A stretch of 64,000 bases of DNA from Okapia johnstoni (GCA_024291935.2 CM044309.1:32946001-33010000); one strand, 5' to 3'; numbered from the stretch's first letter, positions 45,395-57,478 are shown. Made by a program: numbers and translations. The notes: generated from the sequence alone by a model not told the origin.

Positions 45395-45551
45395 ATTCAT
45401 CCTTTAAGTCCACACACCTTCTGCTCAGAGAAGTCTCTCATGACCTCTCTGACTAAACCAAACACAGAAATTACAGGCTCCTGTAGAATTACATATCTAT
45501 TATTCCCAGCAATTGTCATAATTACAATGGTTTGTGTGATTTCGTGACATT

Positions 45552-45928
45552 TTGTTGTTGTTGTTGTTCAATTGCTAAGTTGTGTCCAATTCTTTGCGAC
45601 CCCATGGACTGCAGCACGCCAGGCTTCCCTGTCCTTCACTATCTCCCAGAGTTTGCTCAAACTCATGCTCATTGAGACAGTGATGCTATCCAATCATCTC
45701 ATCCTCTGTCACCCTCTTCTCTTCCTGACCTCAAACTTTCCCAGGATCAGGGTCTTTTCCAGTGAGTCAGTTCTTCACATCAGGTGGCCAAAGTATTGGA
45801 GCTTCAGCTTCAGAATCAGTCTTTCCAATGATATTCAGGGTTGATTTCCTTTAGGATTGACTGTTGATCTCTTTGCAGTCCAAGGGACTCTCAAGAGTCT
45901 TCTCCAGCACCACAGTTTGAAAGCATCA
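45552..45928 (-). mobile_element. BovB LINE 3' fragment
   Basis: TTG-repeat tail, then 'aagttgtgtccaattctttg' and the ORF2 C-terminal segment to 'cagcaccacagtttgaaagc'. Small deletions disrupt the frame. Confidence 0.93.
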
Positions 45929-46060
45929 CCACATTGTAAACTCCATAAGGACAGGGAGTGGTTTGTCTTTCCTTACCATAATCAACAACTCTTAGTAGAG
46001 TGTCCAAAGCATAGTCAGTTCTCAAATTATATTTCCCGCCTGAATAACTGAATCAATGAG

Positions 46061-46429
46061 GCACATTGAATCAATGAATTGGTGTTCTAGGATAGAATAG
46101 ATGAGAACATAAATACCAGCCACAAGTAGAAGGTTGAATCAGTGACCACATATTATAACTGGGTCTAAGATTGCAGTATGTTTAGTATTTTGTGCAAAGT
46201 GTAACTGCCATTTAATTTTACCTTTCCCAGGGAACCTTGGTTTTTCTAATGAAAATAGCTGTCAAAACATCACTTTATCACTAGTATATGTCCTGACTCA
46301 CCAAATAAACTTAATAAATATTTAATGGGGAATGACCAAGTAGAAGACACAATATGTGTCCCAAATGATGTAACATGCCCTTGATTATTGATATGTTCAT
46401 CTTATTTATTGAATTTCACATTCATAAAA
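46061..46429. other. AT-rich stretch without recognised features
   Basis: No gene or named repeat. Confidence 0.4.
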
Positions 46430-46640
46430 TACAATTTTGCAAATATCATCTCCTTTAATCCTCACAATAACTTTGTAAAGGCTTAGCTTGTGGGGTTTTT
46501 GTTTGTTTGTTTTAAGCTTTTTTCAGTTCAGCACAGATCAAATCAGAGATTCACTGCTCAGAGGTTAATTGACATGTTCAATTTTAGTAAAACCAGAATT
46601 CCATCTCAGGTCTTCCTGCTCCATAGCCAGGTTTTAACAG
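46430..46640 (-). mobile_element. MIR SINE relic
   Basis: 'tttaatcctcacaataactt' followed, after a T-rich insertion, by 'agaggttaattgacatgttc' and 'agaattccatctcaggtctt'. Confidence 0.6.
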
Positions 46641-47439
46641 CATAGATTTTCCATTTAGGAACTAAAGCCTTGCATTTTCCTGTGTATTTCATTTCTCTCT
46701 TACCCCACTCCCTGGTGCTCAGCCCAAGTGCCTCACAAATGGTCTGGGCATCCATCGACCACACCTGGTGTAATTTCTATTTACCTCTGCCCCTGCACTT
46801 CCCAGAAATGAGAAGAGGAACCATGGTGGGCAATCAATACTGTTTACCAAATGGATTGTCTGTTTTATCCTCACAATTCACACTCACATAGTAAGCAATT
46901 ATTCAAGCTTTAAGCTTCTCAGTGAAAATAACTTTTTTACACAGGAAGCGTTCTCATTATTGATTATTTTGGGGTTGACTTTAGAGCATGCCTCTTCTTA
47001 AACAGTTATATCTAGAGGGAAAATACTGGTGTAATTTCTCAGGGGTGTGGGGTTTTTTCCTATGAATTTATATCATGATATCATAGATCAATACGGAGTG
47101 GGCCTTACCCAGAATAACTGGAACTGGAACATAGAAATGAACTCAGAGATAAACTTCTACTTTATTGAAGTGGATAGAAGATTCCAATAATTCTGTTGAA
47201 TGCACTGGAAAATCCAAAAATAAGTTACAGAAAAACAGTTTTAAATGATTAATTCTGAAATAAGGGCATAGTTTCACCTCATAATTACTTTTTAAAAGAA
47301 ATTGTTATTTGTATTCTTCTCATATGTTCTATTTTCAGCAAGAAACTTAAGATTGGAATTAAGTCAAAGGGCACAAACATCTTCTATATAATTGTATTTG
47401 TTTCTGATTGTTACACTAATGCATGTTTCTGTAGAAAAT
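46641..47439. other. Stretch without recognised features
   Basis: AT-rich apart from 46.70-46.83 kb. No gene or named repeat. Confidence 0.4.
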
Positions 47440-48275
47440 ATAGAAAATACATAAAAGTGTCCAGAGGCAGAGAAAATTTTACTTATAATGATCACTATTC
47501 TATCTTGAGGCAAGTATTAACATCTTGACATGTTCATCTCTACAATAATCCTGTTTATTTTTCTTAGTCTAGATGTAGTCTATTTTTTTCTACTTAACAT
47601 TGCTTTTTCACAATGTTTTTTCAATGTTTTTCATTTGGGTCAATGCTTTTAATTAAAACTGCTACTCCTCTGAATTACAATTCAAAAGTTTGCCCAACTG
47701 ATGTAACCACTGTTAAAAATTTGGTATGCACATCCCTTACTCTGGCTTCCTAGTTTACGCAGTCAGTGAAGAATCTGCCTGCCAGTGCAAGAGACATGGG
47801 TTCAATCGCTGGGTTGGGAAGATGCTCTGGAGAAGGAAATGGCAACCACTCCCGTATTCTTGCCTGGAGAATTCCATGGACAGAGAAGCCTGGCAGGCTA
47901 CAGTCCATGGGGTTGCAAAGAATTGGACACAACTGAGCACACACTTCTTCCTTACTTATTTCTTTGCTAAACTATTAATAACATGTACAATATACATATG
48001 AATACCACTGCTCCCACTGTTTTATTTTTACAAAAATGGAATTGTACACACAACTAATTTTTCTTTATATCATTACATTTTTCCAATCTCTTCAAATACA
48101 TCTATCTCATTCCATCAAATAACTGCATAATATTCCATAGAGTAAAAGTATAATAATTTATGAAACCATTTCCTGTTGATGAAAGCTCATGATTTTTTTC
48201 TTATTTTTTCTATTGTAAGAAACAAAGCAATAAAAATCATAGTACATATATTTAAATAATGGCACTTTTAATTTT
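47440..48275 (-). mobile_element. Old L1M relic interrupted by Bov-tA
   Basis: Right part 'taatattccatagagtaaaa' and 'tttatgaaaccatttcctgt' resembles antisense L1M; left part 'agaaaatacataaaagtgtc' is less certain. A Bov-tA sits between. Confidence 0.45.
47742..47946 (+). mobile_element. Bov-tA SINE, full length
   Basis: Head 'ctggcttcctagtttacgca' (diverged), B-box 'gggttcaatcgctgg', tail 'attggacacaactgagcaca'. Flanked by 'ccttact' repeats. Confidence 0.92.
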
Positions 48276-49117
48276 AGAAAATATTTCTTTGCTAACAATT
48301 ACAAATTTTACTAACAACTGTAGTTGGGTTCTTTCCATTGTTTTCCATGATGCTATGACCCATATTTATTCGTTTCATTGCTCTTTTGCCCAAACAGAAC
48401 ATAGAGCATATAGAACATATAGAAAGCTTGAGTCAAGTAAATAATTGCCCAATTGAACTGAACAGATGATATTATTGTAGGAGTCCTGAATTTAAAAGTG
48501 GTCAAACCCAGTACATTCAAAACCCCCATCTACATCCAGCTTGGCCATCAATGGGCAGTATGTCTTTGAACTTGGTCTCCTTCCACTTCACCTTTTCTTT
48601 ATTTATAAATTGGTTAACTTGCATGCATCTCATATTGCATAGACTTGTTCTACTTGAATACTCATTTTATTCTTATCAGATGTCTGATGACAATATAATG
48701 TAACAAGTTCTTTTAACATTAAAATAATAAGTTAAAATAATACATTTGTAATTATGAGCATACTCACTGACATCTCTTTATAGCACATTTCACATGCAGA
48801 GGATGAAATGATGATTAAATTAAATTCTTCCCACTCATTGACTGAGCTTTAACATATTCAAGTCTATGTGAGAGTCAGCTCCTTTAGTCCACAGTCACCC
48901 TGAAAAATAATGGACCATCAGAGGATGATGAGAGAATGACGCGAATGAATCTGTGTAAACTCATCAATTTCAGCAGGAAAATCAGAGGGCCCTTGGGGAA
49001 GAGTCAACATCTTGAAAGTCAGAAATCAGAGGTACTCAATAATGAATGTCTTGTTTTTCCTCACTTGAAGTGCAAATAAATTAAGACATAAATAGAGAAG
49101 TTAGGGAGATAGAGGCC
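48276..49117. other. AT-rich stretch without recognised features
   Basis: No named repeat or coding signal. Confidence 0.4.
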
Positions 49118-49276
49118 ACAAGGAAGGTTCCCTAGAGGAGGGCATGTCACTCCAGTATTCGTGCCTGGAGAATCCTATGGACAGAGGAAGGACATCACAG
49201 TCAGATATGGACTGGTGGGCTACAGTCCATGGGGTCACAAAGAGTCGGACATGACTAAAGCAACTTAGCATGCACC
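49118..49276 (+). mobile_element. Bov-tA SINE, 5'-truncated, with an insertion
   Basis: Starts in the body ('ggttccctagaggagggcat'), ends 'gtcggacatgactaaagcaa'. Compared with other copies an extra block of about 20-25 bp ('aggacatcacagtcagatat') follows 'ggacagagga'. Confidence 0.9.
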
Positions 49277-49805
49277 AATAAGGATATTAACAGAGGAGGT
49301 GACTTAACACAGCAGTGCGCCAGAAGGCATTCTGATACAGCAGGTTTGCCTTCTCCAGAATTAGAAGCTCCTCTGCCCTGCTGCAAGGGTGGGGGTGGAG
49401 GCTGGGGGGAGGGGTAGACTCCCAGAGTAGATCTGTCTCATCATACAATCCAGAGAGGAGCACCGAAGAGGGCTCACTTCTCAGCAGCTCTCACCTAAAA
49501 GACAAGAAGAAGAGGTAGGCTATACACATCCTGTGTCTTCTTCCAACCTCACCAGTTAGAAAGCCACTGAGCTCTTCTGGCTACTATTTTTCCTTCACCT
49601 TGAGAATCATGCAAATGATAAGTGACTTGTCCTGGATTACCCTGGTTTACCAATAGGAAGGGACAACTGCTGCTTCTCCTCAAACAAAAGAGCTGAGACA
49701 GTGGAGGTCATGTCAGTGTCATGGAGTTGGAAAGACTTACAGGAAGGAAAATAACAATAATAAGACATCGCATTTATTTATTAGATAAGCAAAGGAAAAT
49801 CGTCG
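49277..49805. other. Stretch without recognised features
   Basis: Mixed composition with a G-rich run near 49.39 kb. No gene seen. Confidence 0.4.
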
Positions 49806-50010
49806 TTGAATTCATGGACTCTGGAGCCATAGGACTTGGCTTAAAATGAGTGGTGGTGATCTGCTGCTTACCAGCTGTGTGATCTTGAACAAACTACTTA
49901 ATCTGTATGTGCCTCAGTTTCTTCATCTATAAGATGGGAATGCAGTAATTCATACATGAAAATTAAATGAGTTACATATATAAAATGCACAGACCTCACC
50001 CAGCACACCA
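49806..50010 (+). mobile_element. MIR SINE, well preserved
   Basis: 'atggactctggagccatagg', 'cttaccagctgtgtgatctt', 'gcctcagtttcttcatctat' and 'aaaattaaatgagttacata' follow the MIR consensus. Confidence 0.88.
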
Positions 50011-50198
50011 GTACTTTCTGGTTGTTATCTGAGCACTTTCTAGGTTTCAGAGACTGCTAGAAGTTTAAAAACCATTATTTCATTGATCATGTAATTAAAT
50101 ATTAATTAAGAAAAGCCATTGCTACATTTTGCCAACGAGAAATCTTGAGACAGTGAGAGTAAAAGCAACTTGATTAAGAGTTTAGTACCTGTCAGTGG

Positions 50199-50413
50199 GG
50201 ACTTACCAGTTGGTTCAGCAGTAAAGAATCCACCTGCTAATGCAGGAGATGTGGGTTCAATCCCTGGGTTAGGAAGATCATCTGGAGAAGGAAATGGCAA
50301 CCCACTCTAGTATTCTTGCCTGGAGAATCCCATGGACAGAGGAGCCTGGTGGGCCACCGTGTGTGGGGTTGCGAAGAGTCAGATGCGACTGAGCGACTGA
50401 GCATGCACACTCA
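50199..50413 (+). mobile_element. Bov-tA SINE, full length
   Basis: Head 'gacttaccagttggttcagc', B-box 'gggttcaatccctgg', tail 'gtcagatgcgactgagcgac'. Direct repeats 'tgtcagtgg' flank it (50190-50198 and 50414-50422). Confidence 0.94.
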
Positions 50414-50422
50414 TGTCAGTGG

Positions 50423-50931
50423 AAGCCTACAGACCAGGTTTACCTACCCCTAGAGCCCACCCTGCTAACCACTGTGCTGGGGGATGAATTACTGGTTCTC
50501 TCTTTCCCACAAAAAAAGAGAAAAACTGCTTTGGGGTCCACACTGTTGCAGGCACAACCATGCCTTTTTTCTACAACAGGTCACCTTTTTTCTAACCAAG
50601 CTTCCATCAATTCTCCTGTGGCCTCAGGAGGGTTGACCTACAGAAGGCCATATCATTCCTGAATTAGAAGAGTCTAGATTGGTCTAGACAGTGAATTTTG
50701 AAATTTTGGAATGGCTCTAAGTGGGTCTCAAAAGATAACTGTACTAGACTCCCCTGGAATTAAATACTATTGATGTAATCAAAATCAGGACAATCTCTGA
50801 GGCCTTCTCTTACACACTCAAGTCTCCAAGTCCTCCATACCAAAGCTTACATGGAACAGACATCCCTACTTATCCAGGAGTCTTCTGGAAAGGAAGGACC
50901 ATGGACTTTCTCTTAATTGCAATGTCCGGGC
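50423..50931. other. Stretch without recognised features
   Basis: No gene or named repeat. Confidence 0.4.
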
Positions 50932-51118
50932 TTAGTCACTCAATCGTGCCCAACTGTTTGCCACCCTTTGGACTGAGAAGGCAAGAGACCCTTCCCAGGC
51001 AAGAATACTGGAGTGGGTTGCCATTTCCTCCTCCAGGGAATCTTCCCAACCCGAGGATCAAACCCATGTCTCCTGGGTCTCTTGCATTGAAGATGGATTC
51101 TCCACCCATTGAGCCATC
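50932..51118 (-). mobile_element. Bov-tA SINE
   Basis: Reverse complement, 'cactcaatcgtgcccaactg' to 'attgagccatcggttg'. A segment before 'caggcaagaatactgg' is altered and shortened. Confidence 0.9.
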
Positions 51119-52326
51119 GGTTGCTTAACCGCAAAATTTTCACAAAAATCACCTGCTTTGACTCAAAGAAAGCCTCACAAGTATGTCTAAGCTTAAGACT
51201 CCAGGCAACAATCCTTTCTGTCCATGTTTGCAATTTTAGATAAAACTCTTAGGGAAATGTGCTGAGAATCAGCCTGTTTATGCAAGTTTATTATCAAGCT
51301 TATAAGTACTCAGCACTAGGTTAAATAAACCTTGATGCTTCCTACCACATGTTTGAGGGCAATTTAAAGCTCTTAATGGACATGATTGCATGTTGTCAAA
51401 TGGAAAGTTACAGCAATGATTCTTCCTTAACTCCAGTTGCTGTCATTTTCAGAGATTCTGTTAGTAATAAAGTAAAAGTTTGGTGTATTAGAAAAGCAAG
51501 TGATTACTTCTGAAGAGTAACATTAAATCAGATAAATTAAAGCAATATGTCTCTTCTGTTCTCTTTCCTGAAATAAATTGTTAGTTGGTATCCCTCAAAG
51601 TCATTAGAAATTCTTCTGGCTTCAAAGTTATTGTTTCAGTTCTGATATAAAATATGAAGAAGACTCAAAGAGTGAGTCTAGCTACAATTCAATAGAGCTA
51701 ACTAAACTTTAACCTGCTAGAGAGGCAATACAGTTATTTCTATATACTCAAGATTTTTTTTAAGTGTTTCTCTTTGCCAATGCTTGAAGTCTATTTCTTT
51801 TCCTTTTTAAAAGTGCATGTCTTAAGTTAGATTCTTAACATTTCCTATCAGTATAAGTGACTCACCAACTTAATTTGGCAAAACGAGTTTAATTTCTAGC
51901 ATAAACATAAGGCTAAAATGAACGACAAGCTCACTATGAATAATAGAATCTGTTTCTGAACTTCAACAGCTTTATCACTGTCTATTATCATTAATAGAAT
52001 TATTGGAACTGAGAAAGACCAGTAGCTCTTAATACTTAAGGAGGCTGTGATAAGCTAAGTCACAAATGAAGCCCAAATGGGGTGGACTTTTAATTTCAGG
52101 TCTGGTCCTGACTTACTCTGAGATTTTAGGAAAGAGGCTTATCTATGGATTATTTTTTCCTATTTGTGAAATAAGGAAAGAAAAAAATATAAAAGTAATA
52201 TTTGTAGAAACAAGATTGTTAAATAGGCATGAAATGAAAAATGAATATTATAATTAACAAGTACTTATTTGTACATCATCATATCAACCATAAAGTGTGT
52301 CATTAGTACTTAGAATTTTTTAAGAT
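51119..52326. other. AT-rich stretch without recognised features
   Basis: About 1.2 kb with no identifiable repeat or exon. Confidence 0.45.
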
Positions 52327-52336
52327 AATTCATGAA

Positions 52337-52360
52337 GCTGCTGCTGCTGCTGCTGCTGCT
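52337..52360. repeat. (GCT)8 microsatellite at a SINE tail
   Basis: Eight uninterrupted GCT units forming the 3' tail of the minus-strand BOVA2 SINE that follows. Confidence 0.95.
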
Positions 52361-52621
52361 AAGTCGCGTCAGTCCTGTCCAACTCTGTGTGACCCCATAG
52401 ATGGCAGACCACCAGGCTCCTCCATCCCTGGGATTCTCCAAGCAAGAATACTGGAGTGGGTTGCCATTTCCTCCTCCAGTGCATGAAAGTGAAAAGTGAA
52501 AGTGAAGTCGCTCAGTCGTGTCCGACTCTTCGCGACCCCATGGACCTTAGCCTACCAGGCTCCTCTGTCCATGGGGTTTCCCAGGCAAGAGTACTGGAGT
52601 GGGGTGCCATTGCCTTCTCCG
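52339..52621 (-). mobile_element. BOVA2 dimeric SINE, apparently young
   Basis: Two Bov-A units, each with 'ccaccaggctcct'/'ctaccaggctcct' and an 'actggagtgggg/t' block, joined by an 'aaagtgaaaagtgaaagtga' linker. Flanked by the perfect 12-bp direct repeat 'aattcatgaagc' (52327-52338 and 52622-52633). Confidence 0.95.
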
Positions 52622-52633
52622 AATTCATGAAGC

Positions 52634-52989
52634 ATGGCTTGAAATATAAAGACATAAGAAATGTGGACTTGACTTCCACAAGCACACAATACTAAAATGT
52701 GTTGATTACTTCACTGACCACCAATCAACTTGATCAGATTGATTGGTGTGGACATGAACATACTGCTATAATTGCGCTCTTCCTCATCTTGAGATGCTGA
52801 TGTCATTTCTGCTTGATGATAATCAACACTATAAATAAGACAACACAAAAATATCGTGTGTATTTTAATTACACAGGGTAATTCTGTGTTCTGACGCCAA
52901 TTCCCTGATACCAACTGGGAGTCCTACAATTCAATTCAATTCTAATAATAACTGCAGTTAGCATCAAATACTATAAGCTAAAGTGCAAA
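52634..52989. other. Stretch without recognised features
   Basis: No gene or named repeat. Confidence 0.4.
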
Positions 52990-53690
52990 GGCCCTAACAG
53001 ATTTCCCTTACATCAGATGCCAGCTTCCAGTGGGGTCTCCAGGCTACCTATACCCTGTCTGACTTGGCTACAAATTCAGAGGTTCCTACGATGCTACTTC
53101 AGATTCAATAATTGGCTAGGATGACTCAGAGAACTTAGGAAGACATATTTAGGATTATCAGTTCAGTATCACCTTTTTAAGGTTCTGAAATCATTCTCAT
53201 TGTATTTCGGTTAAAACCCAAAATAAGTGTAAAGTAGGACAGAACAACCAGGGCAAGTTACTCAGTATGGTAATGTATGGGAACGCCTGTCCATGTGAGG
53301 TCAGCTGCATGACCCTCTGAGTCATCAACATATGCATCAACCAGGAAGTTCCTCAAGCCTCGCTGCCTTGAGCTTTTCTTTTTTTTAATTGAGGTTTCAT
53401 TGCACAGACATGCCTGATTAAATCATTGGCCATTTTATTGAGCTCAGTCTCCACCTCCTCTCCCTCCCCTCCCCAGGGTCAGGGAGTGGGGCTGAACGTT
53501 CCAACTTCTAAGCACATGGCTGTTTTTTCTCCATATCTTACTACCATAAACCCAACCATGGTCCAAAGAGGTTCATTATGTATATCATAAGGCACTCTTA
53601 TCACTCAAGAAAGTCCAAGGGTTTTTGAAGGTCTGTGCTAGGAACCAGGGAGAATTTGGAATTACTGCCATGTGGATGATATAGACAGTA
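52990..53690 (+). mobile_element. Long old mammalian repeat, probably LTR-type
   Basis: The order 'tctgacttggctacaaattc', 'aataattggctaggatgact', 'ttgaggtttcattgcacaga', 'gattaaatcattggccattt', 'ggggctgaacgttccaac' and 'tctgtgctaggaaccaggga' matches a familiar old mammalian repeat. I cannot name its family safely. Non-coding. Confidence 0.5.
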
Positions 53691-54039
53691 GGTATTATAG
53701 ATGCCCACAGGAGTAGCAATATCTCCAGCAAGGGAGCCAGCATGATCAAAGTCAACTACATGGACATGCGGAGACATGTATTAGGCATTCAAGTATGGCT
53801 AGTATTTGAAAGACAAGAGGTTGGAAAGGAGAACTTGAGTAAACCACAACAGTAAAGAAATAAAGTATATTAAAAAAAAAAAACTGAAAACACATGTGAA
53901 GTTTAAGCATTATGCTGGCAAATAACCAATGGGTCACTGAAGGAGTCAAGGAAGAAATTGAAAAAAAATACATGGAGACAAATGAAATTGGAAACACAAT
54001 GACTCAAAACCCACAGTAAACAGCAAAAGCAGTTCTATA

Positions 54040-54355
54040 AGGGAAAAGTGAAAGTGAAAGTCACTCGGTCAGATCTGACTCTTTGTGACCCTATGGATTA
54101 TATAGTCCATGGAACTCTCCAGGCCAGAATACTAGAGTGGGTAGTCTTTCCCTTCTCCAGGGGATCTTCCCAACACAGGGATTGAACCCAGGTCTCCCAC
54201 ATTGCAGGCAGATTCTTTATCAGCTGAGACACAAAGGAAGTGCAAGAATACTGGAGTGGGTAGCCTATCCCTTCTCCAGCAGATCTTCCTGACCCAGGAA
54301 TCAAACTGGGGTCTCCTGCATTGCAGGTGGATTCTTTACCAACTGAGCTATCAGG
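54040..54355 (-). mobile_element. Bov-tA SINE with a duplicated head part, in L1
   Basis: A full reverse-complement Bov-tA (54040-54242) is directly followed by a second partial copy (54243-54355) that restarts at 'gcaagaatactggagtgggt' and again runs to the tRNA-like head ('accaactgagctatcagg'). Confidence 0.9.
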
Positions 54356-54360
54356 TTTAT

Positions 54361-57060
54361 AGCAAAAAAAAAGCTACCTCAGGAAAGAAGAAAAATCTCA
54401 AAAACAACCTAAGCTTATACCTAAAGGAAATAGAAAAAGAAGAACCTACAAAACTCAAACTTAGTATAAAGCAAACAAATCATAAAGATCAGAGCAGAAA
54501 AAATGAAATAAAGATTTTTAAAAGTAGTGCAAAAGATCAGTAAAATTAAGAGCTAGTTCTTTTAAAAGATAAACAAAATTGATAAAACTTTAGCCAGATT
54601 CACTAAGAAAAAAAAGAGAAAGTGCATATAAGTAAAATCAGAAATGAAGAAGTTTCACCCCAAACCACAGAAATACAAAGGATCGTAAGAGATTATTATA
54701 AAATGAGCAACTTAGAAGAAATGGATAAATTCTTAAAAATGTACAATCACCCAAGATTGAATCAGAAAACTAGAAAATATAAACAGATTGATTAAATTGA
54801 GTCAACATTTTTTTTAAAAGTCCTATAAAACAAAAGTCCAGAACCAGACAGCTTCAAAGGTGAATTCCACCAAACATTTAAGAAGCTAATACCACCCTTC
54901 TCAAATCATCCCAAAAAATTGCAGAGGAAAGAACATTTTTGAACTTGTTCTATGAGGTCAGTATCATCCTGGTGCCAAAGTCAGTCAACAATACCACAAA
55001 GAAAAAAGGAAAATTACAGGACAGTATCACTGATGGACATAGAGGCAAAAACCCTTAACAAGATATTAACAAACCAAATTTAAGAATACATTAAAAGAAT
55101 CATACGCCATGATTAAGTGAGATTTATTCCAGGGATACAAGGAGGAGGTTCAATTCCTGCAAATTAATCAGTGTGGTATACCCATTAATAAATTGAAGGA
55201 AAAAAATCATATGATCATCTCAACAGATGCAGAAAAAGATTCTGACAAAATTCAACATTCATTTATGATAAAAACTTCTAACAAAGTGGGTACTGAGAGA
55301 TTATACCTCAACAAAATAAAGGCCATATATGATAAACCTAGTCAACATTAAACTCAATGGTGGAAAGCTGAAAGCATTTCTCCTAAGATCAGGAAACAAA
55401 ACAAATGTGCCCACTGTTGCCACTTTTATTCAATGACAATCAGATAAGAAAAAATAAAATAAAAAGAGTCCAAATTGGAAAGGAACAAGTAAAACTATCA
55501 CTGTTTTCAGACTACATGACAGTAAAGAAAGTCCTAAAGATACCACCAAAAAACTATTGCAAGATACAAAAGTAATATACAGAAATCTGTTGCATTTCTA
55601 TACACTAACAACTAACTGTACTCAGAGATTATAAGACATTGATGAAAGAAGTTGAAGACAAGAAAACAAATGGAAAGATGCTCGTGGATTGGAAGAATTA
55701 ATAGTTAAAACGATCATACTCCCTAAGGCAACCCACAGATTCAATGCAATCCTTACTTTAAAACTAGTGGCATTTCTCAGAACTAGAACAAATAATTCTA
55801 AAATCTGTGTGTGTGTGCTTAGTTGCTCAGTCATGTCCAACTCTCTGCGACCCTATGGACTGCCAGGCTCCTTTGTCTGTGGGGATTCTCCAGGCAAGAA
55901 TACTGGAGTGAGTGGCCATGCCCTCCTCCAGGAGATCTTCCCAACCCAAGGATCAAACCCAGGTCTCCCACATTGAAGGCGAATTCTCCACCTTCTGAGC
56001 CACCAGGGAAGCCCCTAAAATTCATGTGGAAACTCAAGATTTCAAATAGCCAAAGTGATCTTGAGAAAGAAGAGCAAAGTTGGAGGTATCAAGCTTCCTG
56101 ATTTCAAATTATACTACAAAGTTACAGTAGCCAAAACAATATGATACTGGCACAAAAACAGATATATAGTTGAATGAATAGAATAGAGAGCCAAGAAATG
56201 AAGCTACACTCTATGGATGATTAATCTATGACAAAGGAGGTATAAGGATATACAATGCAGAAGAGACTGCCCTTTCAATAACAATACTGGGAAAACTGGG
56301 CAGCTACATGCAAAAGAATCAAACCGGACCACTGTCCCACACCATGTACAAAAATAAACTCAAAATGGAGTAAAGATTTAAATGTAAGACTTGAACACAA
56401 AAAATACCTAGGAAAAAAACTTAGCCAGTATATTATCAACATGGGTCATGGGTCTTAGCAATATTTTTTTTGGATCTGCCTCCTCAGGCAAGGAAAACAA
56501 AAGTAAAAATAAACAAAAGAGACTACATCAAACTAAAAATTTTTTGCACAGCAAATGAAACTCTCAACAACATGAAACGACAGCCTAATGAATGGGAGAG
56601 ATATTTGCAAATGATATATCTGATAGGGGATTAATATCTAAAATATAAAAAGAACTCATAAAAATAAACATCAAGAAACCCAAAAAAAACCAGATGAGAA
56701 AACGAGCAGAGGACCTGAATAGACAATTATTAACATGATAACAAATAAAAAGTGTTTGCAAGGATGTAGAGAAAAAGGAACTCTTGTGCAACGTTTGTGG
56801 GAATGCAAATTGATATAACTACTGTGAAAAACAATATGAAGTTTCCTGAAAAAATTTTAAATAGAACTATCACATGATCCAGCAAAAAACATTTATTCAA
56901 AAAAATGTATGCACCCCTTTGCTCATTGCAGCATTATTTACAATTAGTCAAGATAAGAGAGCAATCTCATTGTCCATTGATAGATGAATGGAAAAGAAGG
57001 AAAAGAACCAAAATATTAGCCATAGAGAAAAATGAATCTTGCCATTTGTAACAACATGAA
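54361..57060 (+). pseudogene. L1 ORF2 relic
   Basis: DNA follows L1 ORF2 from the pre-reverse-transcriptase region to the C-terminus. The encoded protein would be an endonuclease/reverse transcriptase that copies L1 RNA into the genome. At 55504-55518 the codons read F-S-D-Y-M where the catalytic motif normally reads F-A-D-D-M, so the second metal-binding aspartate is gone. Many stops and frameshifts occur along the length; the longest open piece at the start is about 113 codons (54202-54543, partly within the SINE). A Bov-tA interrupts it at 55805. The frame is long dead and no neighbouring ORF1 is visible. Confidence 0.82.
55805..56014 (-). mobile_element. Bov-tA SINE in L1, GT-repeat tail
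   Basis: A 'gtgtgtgtgtg' tail, then 'cttagttgctcagtcatgtc' to 'gagccaccagggaagcc'. Flanked by 'ctaaaat' repeats (55798-55804 and 56015-56021). Confidence 0.94.
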
Positions 57061-57478
57061 TGGACCTAGAGGGTATTATGCTAAGTGAAATAAATCACAC
57101 AGAGAAAGACAAATACCATATGATTTCACTTACATGGGAATCTAAAAAGCAAAACAAATGAATAAACATAACAACAGAAACAAACTCATAGATACAGAGA
57201 ACAAACAGGTAGTTGCCAGAGGAGCAGGGGCGGAGGGATAAATGAAATAGGCGAGGGAGATTAAGAGGTATAAACATCCAGTTACAAAATAAATGATTGA
57301 TGGGGATGAACTGTACAGCATCGGGAGCATAGTCAATAATATTGTAACAACTTTGTATGGTGATATGGGAACTAGACATATTCTGGTGATTATTTTGTAA
57401 TGTATAGACATACTGAATCACTAGGTTATATACCTGGAATTAACATAGTGTTTTAGGTCAATTATATTACAAGTTTTT

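Larger units (their letters stand above)
43660..46060 (+). mobile_element. LINE-2 scaffold split by nested insertions
   Basis: LINE-2 pieces in consistent order: 43660-43855 ('taactttctaactggtatcc'), 44669-45021 ('acagatctggtcacgacatg', 'gctgttccctctgcctagaa'), 45395-45551 ('ctgctcagagaagtctctca') and 45929-46060 ('ttgtaaactccataaggaca'). Between them sit a Bov-tA, a MaLR-type LTR with its own SINE fragment, L1-derived sequence, and a BovB fragment. All coding capacity is lost. Confidence 0.68.
53850..57478 (+). mobile_element. L1 LINE, about 3.6 kb, old and decayed
   Basis: Plus-strand L1 running from ORF2 to the 3' UTR, interrupted by two Bov-tA insertions (54040-54355 and 55805-56014). 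The end shows 'ggggatgaactgtacagcat' and 'aatattgtaacaactttgta' of an older mammalian L1 3' UTR. No clear poly(A) or target-site duplication. Its left edge is uncertain by a few tens of bases. Confidence 0.88.
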
